Below are positions 58,536 to 64,000 of a stretch of 64,000 nucleotides of DNA, piece by piece; position 1 is the first letter of the stretch; every line of letters starts with the position of its first letter. Below the pieces are notes generated by a model, which worked only from the letters and a program-made list of their open reading frames with translations, was not told where the DNA came from and did not search any database. The translations under genes were made by a program, and so were the position numbers. Location of the stretch: NCBI RefSeq assembly GCF_002197845.1, contig NZ_NIDE01000011.1, positions 124,001 to 188,000 on the forward strand, in the 5' to 3' direction. Origin of the DNA: Fimbriiglobus ruber. Lineage in GTDB: Bacteria; Planctomycetota; Planctomycetia; Gemmatales; Gemmataceae.

Positions 58536-60449
58536 TTATTTGGTTGGACGTGCCAGTTCCTGTCCCGCGACTTTATAAACCACAGATCGAACCGCTAACC
58601 TCGTCCAGAACCCACAGTCGCCCACGAATACTTCCATCTCGGTGTCGAGAAAGCCCAAGAGTATCGCCAAATACTGAGTCGCAAAATCACGAACTTCACA
58701 GGTGCTATCTTTGTTAACCTCCGGAGACCGGTCATCAATGAATTGCATGAGAAATCGCAAGCGATTCAATCGGGTCAGGTCGTTATCGTAGTCGGGAGCC
58801 AGTTCGGGACGCATGAACTGACGAGCAGCACTCTCGGAAAGAGACACCCCGACCTCTCGCATTAACCAGATACGGCGGTCGACCGACATCTTCTTTGCTA
58901 CGGCGATCAGGTTGTCCCAGTGTGATCGTTCCTGCGCCGCCACGATGAGAACGACGGGGAACAGGAAGTCCGACACGCCCTCGGCTTCTCCGCGGGCAAG
59001 CAGGACATTCAATTTCAACGCGAGGTGCTTTTCGAACACCTTTTTGTCGAGTCGGGCCAGCGCGAGCAGCGCGTGAAAAGCATGATAGTCATTTCGACAG
59101 GACGCACCTTCTTCGAGGAGGGCGATCTTCTGGGCGACGGGCAGATTACTCGCGGTAATTTCCGCCGCATAGCACTCGCTCGAAACCGATTTTCTTTGCA
59201 AAAGCGTGCGATAGATGTCCGGCAATTTTGACGGGTATTTGACTCTGATGACCCGTGCGATGGCGATGTAGGGCTCCGTGCGAAATCCCGATCTGACTTT
59301 GGGGTATTCAGGTGGAACCGCGTGGGATAAAAGCCACTTTTCTTCACCCACAGTCCGAATCGTCGCCCACTGCTTTTTCAGCTCGGCCACGTTTGCGAGG
59401 CTTCCTTCACCTGGCCAGATGTTGGTGTCGTTGCTGAAAAGATCGTTCAGCAAGCGGCTGGCGAAATGCTTTACCTGAAGACGGATTGGGAACATGCCAT
59501 AAAAAGATGCAAAAGATGTCCGCGATAGGCGTTCATCATCAATGTGCTCGAGTAGAGCGGGAACGGCATCAAAACCGTGCTCCACGAGTTTCCAGTACGC
59601 CGTCGCGTCCTGGTCAATAGTGCATTTGTTGATGTACATCTCTTTGCTGCGGTATTCTGTAAGGTCATCAATGAGTCCCTCGACCGAGCCGGGGGTGGAT
59701 TTTCTCGGAACGACAGTGGCCTCTAACTGCCTGATAATTTCCTCGTCATAACGTCGGCGATAACCCTGGAGATCATCGTACTTTCGCAGTGGAAAGATCA
59801 CGTCTTCGGCGTGCAGTCGTTTTAAATGTCGCAAGATTTCTTTTCGATCCGACCTCGGTTCGCTAAGCCTGTCGTGCCATGGTTTCGACGCATAAAATAT
59901 CATTTCCTCAAGTATCGGTCGCCGTTCTCCTTCTCTGGCATTAGCGTATAGCTTCCTAGCGAGAGTATCCCATGTTAACAATTCGCACTGGATAGCCAGG
60001 TACAAATAGTCGTATGGCCCCAACAGATACTCCTGCAGAGAAATATCTGCATCCGGCGAAACGGGCGTTACATGCTCGGGATCGAACTCGTGGAATTTGT
60101 AAATCTTGGTACCTAGCAAGTATGTCGGTTTCTCGTATGGCAAGACGGCTGGCAAGCGCAAGCCCAAAACATGAGGTTCCGAGCCCTGTGTGATCGGCGG
60201 AAAGAAACGAGTCTCCTTCATCACTCGAATGGACATGAGTTCCGCGTTCCGGGGGGGAACGGGATATCCGAGTCTGCAATAGAGCTGTGCCACCCGGTCG
60301 ATCGGGGGATGTGGCATGGGAGCTTCCGGCACGTCCGCCGGCACGCAGCCCCCGTTTGTGGCAACCTCAAGTGCGATCTTTAGAAGAAACAGGCTCAAGA
60401 GGTCCATCACTTGCCCCGCTTTAAGTGGCATGACACTGATTGATATCAT
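58536..60449 (-). CDS. Orphan protein with HEAT-like segments, AT-richer
   Basis: 637 residues from ATG 60449 (ATG 60431 or 60407 also possible). No known domain. The segment AYWKLVEHGFDAVPALLEHI followed by DDERLSRTSF is typical of a Gemmata-type HEAT-repeat family; the second half (NLPVAQKIALLEEGASCRND, YHAFHALLALARLDKKVFEK, VVLIVAAQERSHWDNLIAVA) is helical. An N-terminal hydrophobic stretch (MDLLSLFLLKIALEVA) may anchor it or be a helix. The gene is clearly AT-richer than both flanks and sits between an epimerase and its degraded duplicate, which suggests acquisition. Function unknown. Confidence 0.65.
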   Translation of the reverse strand: MISISVMPLKAGQVMDLLSLFLLKIALEVATNGGCVPADVPEAPMPHPPIDRVAQLYCRLGYPVPPRNAELMSIRVMKETRFFPPITQGSEPHVLGLRLPAVLPYEKPTYLLGTKIYKFHEFDPEHVTPVSPDADISLQEYLLGPYDYLYLAIQCELLTWDTLARKLYANAREGERRPILEEMIFYASKPWHDRLSEPRSDRKEILRHLKRLHAEDVIFPLRKYDDLQGYRRRYDEEIIRQLEATVVPRKSTPGSVEGLIDDLTEYRSKEMYINKCTIDQDATAYWKLVEHGFDAVPALLEHIDDERLSRTSFASFYGMFPIRLQVKHFASRLLNDLFSNDTNIWPGEGSLANVAELKKQWATIRTVGEEKWLLSHAVPPEYPKVRSGFRTEPYIAIARVIRVKYPSKLPDIYRTLLQRKSVSSECYAAEITASNLPVAQKIALLEEGASCRNDYHAFHALLALARLDKKVFEKHLALKLNVLLARGEAEGVSDFLFPVVLIVAAQERSHWDNLIAVAKKMSVDRRIWLMREVGVSLSESAARQFMRPELAPDYDNDLTRLNRLRFLMQFIDDRSPEVNKDSTCEVRDFATQYLAILLGFLDTEMEVFVGDCGFWTRLAVRSVVYKVAGQELARPTK

Positions 60450-60666
60450 AACAGATAATCGAATCGCGCCGATTCAATTCAAAAGGTGGCCGGCGGAGCA
60501 GGCACGTTGTCAGGCGTGCGCTTGCCGTGAGAAGCCACGACGCCAAGATCACGTTCCACGCCATTGCAGACGGGCATTCGTCGTCAGGCACTACATTTTC
60601 TCTCGGCGGCGAGTGGCGCGTGACCGTCACGAGATTCATGGCGAGATGCGATGCCAAGTAAGGAGC

Positions 60667-61252
60667 AACTGACGGGGGACGAGGCGGTTGAGGCGGGGTT
60701 CCGCCTGATCCTGTCCGAAGAGCAAACCCGCCGGGTGACGTTCGTCCCCCGGCGACGTGACCGACCTCGTGGCCCTTAACAAGTGCGCTGACCAAGCACA
60801 AGATCACGCACGTCATTCACCTCGCCGGGCTGCAGGTGCCAACTTGCCGGGCCGACCCGATGTTGGGCGCGAAGGTCAACGTCCTCGGCACGTTGGCGGT
60901 GTTCGAGACGGCCAAGGCTCTCGGCGACCAGGTCAAGCGGATCGTGTACGCCAGTTCAGAGGCCGTTTTCGGGGGGGTCGGACAAGTACCCGGCAGGGCC
61001 GCCGCGCTGTGCGCGGTGCTGCCCGAGGCGGCGAAGCTCGTCACGTTTGGGACGACGCAGATCGCCATCGCCTACGACCTGTCCGACGACGGCATCACCC
61101 GCGACCTCGGGCCGATGCCGAAGACGAGCCTGACCGCCGGCATTCGCGAGACGGTCGAGATCTTCCAGACGCTCCGGGCCGAAGGCCGCCTCGACACCGC
61201 CGACCTCGACGGCCCCAAGCCCGCGCCCGTAACGGTGGTGGACGAAGTCTAG
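60667..61252 (+). pseudogene. Degraded partial copy of methyltransferase end plus epimerase
   Basis: Begins with CAACTGACGG-type sequence matching the end of the methyltransferase gene near 57340 (gene-end motif LTADEAVE). It then continues, after a deletion, with epimerase sequence (FRLILSEEQTRRVTFVP onwards, PTCRADPMLGAKVNVLG, LAVFE-T, RIVYASS-E). A frameshift near the start, a further deletion removing YGVFK to VQLADFH, and an altered YASS-A-VFG make it non-functional. The last part (TTQIAIAYDLSDDGITRDLG through VTVVDEV) is intact and about identical to 58250-58448. Confidence 0.8.
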
Positions 61253-61266
61253 CAGCCGGTCGGTAC

Positions 61267-62024
61267 TGGAGTTCCCCACGAAAAACGGACAGGGGGGTTA
61301 AGGGTTATCCGGGGTGCGAGGCTTCGAAATCCGCTGGCGAGAGGTAACCAAGCGATGAGTGTCTCCGCACCCGGTTGTAGAACGTTTCGATGTACTCGAA
61401 GATGCTGGCCGTCGCCCGCTCGCGGGTGGCATAATCTTCGTCGTGGACCAACTCTTTTTTCAGGGTCGCAAAAAAGCTCTCCATCGGGGCATTATCCCAG
61501 CAGTTCGCCCGGCGACTCATATTGCAGGTGATCCCGGGCGCGCCCAGCAGTCGCTGGTCGTGTTCACTGGCGTATTGGCTCCCGCGATCCGAGTGGGCCA
61601 CCCATTCGGTTCCTGGGAGGCGACGCGCGACGGCCATCTCCAGGGCGTCGACGACCAACCGGCTGGTCATCGTTCCGCCCATCGACCACCCGACCACCAT
61701 GCGGCGGAACAGGTCCTCGACAGCGGCCAGGTCGAGCCACCCCTCGCGGGTCGCAATGTCCGTCATGTCGGCTACCCACGACGCATTCTTCGTGGGCGGA
61801 TCCAACGCCCGATCGAGCAGGTTCTCGGCCACCGGGTGGGGGTGATTCGAATCGGTGGTCTGGCGGAATTTCCGCGTCGTCTTCGCGGCAATCCCGGCCT
61901 CCCGCATGAGGCGGGCGACCGTGTTCGCGGAGCACTCGTGCACTCGTGCCCCCGGGCCTCCAACTCCGCGTGCATTCGGGGGCTGCCATACCGGGCCCGG
62001 ACCTCGGCGTGGCCGACCGTGATC
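61267..62024 (-). mobile_element. Truncated IS3-family element
   Basis: The outer end is at about 61267 (TGGAGTTCCCCACGAAAAAC), related to the end of the next IS3 element (GGTTCCCCAAGAAAAGTGGA). The other end is missing: the reading frame breaks at 62024 where the second IS3 begins. It retains only the 3' two thirds of the orfB-type transposase and no orfA. Confidence 0.75.
61305..62024 (-). pseudogene. IS3 transposase (OrfB), 5'-truncated and frameshifted
   Basis: Core (minus frame from 61943 to 61305): CSANTVARLMREAGIAAKTT, WVADMTDIATREGWLDLAAV (first D), HSDRGSQYASEHDQRLL (second D), NCWDNAPMESFFATLKKEL (E), then SIFEYIETFYNRVRRHSSLG. Just upstream, RYGSPRMHAELEARGHEC is in another frame; the break coincides with an 8-bp tandem duplication (GCACGAGT twice). 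The 5' third is absent. Confidence 0.8.
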
Positions 62025-63256
62025 TGCGGTTCCCCAAGAAAAGTGGACACGAGGTTAACGGTGTAGACTCACAGCAAGGAGTCCACCGATGGCACGTGCC
62101 CGCACGACCTACACGGCCGAGTTCAAGCTCCGGGCCGTCAAGATGGTCCTCGACCAAAAGCTGTCCGTGGCCGAGGTGGCCCGCCGGCTGGATGTCGGTG
62201 AGAACCTTCTCCGGCAGTGGAAGAAGACGTTCGCGGCCCAAGGGGACGCGGCCTTCCCCGGGCACGGAAACCCGACCCCGGCCGAAGACGAACTCCGCCA
62301 CCTGCGAGCGGAGAACGCCCGACTCAAGGCCGAGCGGGATCTCCTAAAAAAAGCCGCCGCGTACTTCGCCAACCCGCCGTCCTGACCTTCGCGTTCATCG
62401 CCGCGCAGGCCGACGAGTGGCCGATCCGGTGGATGTGCGAAGCCCTGGAGGTGTCGGCCAGCGGGTACTACGCCTGGGTCGATCGGCCCGACACCCCGAC
62501 CGACGAATGGCGGCAGGAACTGGTCGATGCGATCGAGGATGTCCACGCCGAGTTCCAGGGTCGGTACGGGAGCCCCCGGATGACGGCCGAGCTCACGGCT
62601 CGGGAGTATGCGTGCTCGGAGAACACGGTGGTCAAGCTCATGCGCGAACACGGGATCCGGGCGAACATCCCGCGGCGGTTCGTCCGGACGACCGACTCGA
62701 ACCACCGCCTCCCGGTCGCGGACAACCTCCTGGCTCGGAACGTCGACCCGTCCGGGCCAAACACGTCGTGGTCCGCGGACATCACCGACATTCCGACCCG
62801 GGAAGGGTGGGTGTACCTGGCCGTGGTTGAGGATCTGTTCAGCCGACGGATCGTGGGCTGGTCGATGGACCCGACGATGGAGAGCCGGTTGGTCGTCGAC
62901 GCCCTGGAGAGGGCGGTCGCCCGACGCCGCCCCGGCGCGGGGTTGCTGGCCCACTCGGACCGGGGGAGCCAGTACGCCAGCGACCACTATCAGCGGGTAT
63001 TGGCGGCCGCGGGGATCACCTGCAGCATGAGTGGGGTCGGCCAATGCTGGGACAATGCCCCGGTCGAGTCGTTCTTTGGAAGTCTGAAGCGGGAACTCGC
63101 TCCGCCGGGTAACCTATTCCACACCCACGAGCAGGCCCGGGCCGAGATCTTCGAGTACATCGAAGCGTTCTACAACCGCGTCCGTCGTCATTCCGCTCTG
63201 GGGTATGTTTCCCCGAAGGAGTTTGAACGGATGTACAACCCGACCCACCGTTATAC
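62025..63256 (+). mobile_element. IS3-family element (right end lost)
   Basis: Left end at about 62025 (GCGGTTCCCCAAGAAAAGTG). Carries orfA and orfB in the standard -1 arrangement. A matching right inverted repeat is not found; the sequence changes to IS630 near 63250, so the element was truncated there. Confidence 0.75.
62089..62385 (+). CDS. IS3 OrfA (HTH protein)
   Basis: 98 residues: HTH YTAEFKLRAVKMVLDQKLSV, AEVARRLDVGENLLRQWKKT and a C-terminal leucine-zipper-type helix (EDELRHLRAENARLKAERDL). Ribosome-binding site AAGGAG 9 nt upstream. Near the end is the tract CTAAAAAAAG (A7, 62346-62352) in the phase A-AAA-AAA, the classic -1 slippage site that yields the OrfAB fusion transposase in IS3 elements. 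Confidence 0.9.
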   Translation: MARARTTYTAEFKLRAVKMVLDQKLSVAEVARRLDVGENLLRQWKKTFAAQGDAAFPGHGNPTPAEDELRHLRAENARLKAERDLLKKAAAYFANPPS

Positions 63257-63275
63257 TTCACGCGGCCAAGAATGA
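62217..63275 (+). CDS. IS3 OrfB (DDE transposase), -1 frame
   Basis: Genuine coding begins near 62343 after the frameshift (KKSRRVLRQPAVLTFAFIA). Motifs: YYAWVDRPD, RYGSPRMTAELTAREYACSE, TSWSADITDIPTREGWVYL (D), LAHSDRGSQYASDHYQRVL (D), QCWDNAPVESFFGSLKREL (E), SALGYVSPKEFERMYNP. The last residues (TSRGQE) appear to be read-through of IS630 sequence. Listed start is formal; translation is expected as OrfAB. Confidence 0.85.
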   Translation: MEEDVRGPRGRGLPRARKPDPGRRRTPPPASGERPTQGRAGSPKKSRRVLRQPAVLTFAFIAAQADEWPIRWMCEALEVSASGYYAWVDRPDTPTDEWRQELVDAIEDVHAEFQGRYGSPRMTAELTAREYACSENTVVKLMREHGIRANIPRRFVRTTDSNHRLPVADNLLARNVDPSGPNTSWSADITDIPTREGWVYLAVVEDLFSRRIVGWSMDPTMESRLVVDALERAVARRRPGAGLLAHSDRGSQYASDHYQRVLAAAGITCSMSGVGQCWDNAPVESFFGSLKRELAPPGNLFHTHEQARAEIFEYIEAFYNRVRRHSALGYVSPKEFERMYNPTHRYTSRGQE

Positions 63276-64000
63276 GGCCGGGTCAAAGGTCTGGAAATTA
63301 TGCGTCATCAAGGATTTCAGCTTCTCACGGTGTTTGGTGGAGATCTTGGCTAGGCAGCCGTCAATTGCGCCACGGAAGCCTTCGAACGTGGCATAATGGC
63401 GACCGTCGAGTACGTCCTTCTTGATGAACTTCCAGAGTCGTTCAATCAAATTGAGATTCGGCGAATACGACGGCAGGAATTCCAGATGAATGCTCAGACG
63501 TGCCGCCAACGTCTCGACCAACTCGCAATGCTGGTAGCGCGCGTTGTCCAAGACCAGGGTGATCGGACCGGTCAACCCCAGGGCCGCGATCTTCCCGAGC
63601 AGCGCGCACATCGTTTCGGCCGACACCGTCGCATCCGTCGTGATGCTGACCAAGTCATGAGTCACCGCATTCCAGGCTCCCAACACACTGTAGCGCTTAC
63701 GCCCCGAATAAACAGCCGCACGGCACACCACACGCAGCACAAAAAGGCCCCCTGCACGAAGTGAGCCGCGTCCACGAAGAACACATGACCGTTGCCCGCC
63801 CGTGCCTCGGCTAACACCGGTTCCCGCTTGGTGGCCAGAAACGCCGCCTGCGTGGCGGCATGCTCCTCGATGGTCTTTTTCGGCGGCAACGGGATGGCGG
63901 CCAAGCAACGCCATTTCAGGCCGAGAGTCGTTTTAAAAACGCGCGCACTTGAGTCGGGCCACGGGTGATGCCGGTTTCGTCCTGAATGCGTTGGCGAGCC
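63258..64000 (-). pseudogene. IS630-family transposase, frameshifted, start beyond right edge
   Basis: From the edge inward: the HTH end (QVRAFLKRLGLKWRCLAAIP), PLPPKKTIEEHAATQAAFLA and HVFFVDAAHFVQGAF (first Asp) are in one minus frame; near 63715 the frame changes to SGRKRYSVLGAWNAVTHDLV, GPITLVLDNARYQHCELVE (second Asp), EFLPSYSPNLNLIERLWKFI (Glu) and a normal end FLAA. The family is clear; loss of a few bases near 63715 breaks it. It terminates the preceding IS3 element. Confidence 0.85.

Noticed and set aside
60690-61252. Second functional epimerase gene
   Set aside because: Frameshift and internal deletions remove the catalytic Tyr/Lys region.
1-64000. tRNA or rRNA genes
   Set aside because: No cloverleaf or rRNA core sequence recognised by eye; a covariance-model search would be needed to exclude one with certainty.

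Overview
The window looks like chromosome of a large-genome planctomycete, most likely a member of the Gemmataceae. Overall base composition is GC-rich. The gene families are typical of that group: a DUF1549/DUF1553 protein with a PPC-domain partner, a Tat-exported DUF1501 protein, large beta-propeller (PQQ/sorbosone-type) dehydrogenases, DUF11 lipoproteins and many worn insertion sequences. No rRNA or tRNA gene was recognised. Strain identity is inference from gene content, not from a marker gene.

Layout. 1-9.3 kb: a left-truncated LamG plus beta-propeller dehydrogenase (-), an M28 peptidase (+), a transposase remnant, a DUF11-repeat lipoprotein (+) and a polytopic membrane protein (-). 9.5-12.8 kb: two overlapping nucleotidyltransferase genes (-), the upstream one cut by a 1518-bp ISKra4-type element that has 8-bp target duplications. 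12.9-17.5 kb: DUF417 membrane protein, AraC regulator and a complete ferrous-iron uptake cluster (two feoA-type genes, feoB, a Cys-rich FeoB-associated protein), all on -. 17.7-20.2 kb: a Wzz-like protein and a DUF4160/DUF2442-HTH pair resembling a toxin-antitoxin unit. 20.2-25.3 kb: DUF1501, a repeat-rich gap, a STAS/RsbW-type switch pair, a cysteine-cluster protein and a D-Ala-D-Ala-ligase-like ATP-grasp protein, all on -. 25.7-28.1 kb: an ATP-grasp gene interrupted by a 1679-bp IS66-type element. 28.2-31.2 kb: a frameshifted receiver/SpoIIE-type phosphatase, a bifunctional nuclease (DUF151), a small YezG-like gene and an ISL3 remnant. 31.5-40 kb: DUF1549/1553 plus PPC operon, alpha/beta hydrolase, GAF protein and a second beta-propeller dehydrogenase. 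40.3-46.1 kb: a tight operon of a PD-(D/E)XK (DUF559-like) protein, an unrecognised protein with a possible winged helix, a 1070-residue protein with two P-loop ATPase modules (the second HerA/DUF853-like) and a cupin. 46.1-58.4 kb: esterase, GH5-like hydrolase, PAS protein, 2-Cys peroxiredoxin, BON proteins, NtrC-type regulator, two lipoproteins, a methyltransferase and an NAD-dependent epimerase. 58.5-64 kb: an AT-richer orphan gene, a degraded second copy of the methyltransferase-end/epimerase segment, then stacked IS3, IS3 and IS630 elements running off the right edge.

How genes work together. The feo cluster is a self-contained Fe(II) importer with a palindrome in its promoter region. 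The STAS, RsbW-like and SpoIIE-like proteins together outline a partner-switching pathway, although they are not adjacent. The strongest candidate for an undescribed system is the 40.26-46.13 kb operon: nuclease, accessory protein and dual-ATPase/HerA-like motor are separated by 6 and 2 bp, and the cupin overlaps the motor by 4 bp. This architecture resembles HerA-nuclease and other motor-nuclease anti-phage systems, but I cannot match it to a named one.

Mobile-element history is unusually readable. Removing the ISKra4 and IS66 elements with one target-site copy restores full reading frames (307 and 247 codons) through family motifs, so both host genes were intact before insertion.
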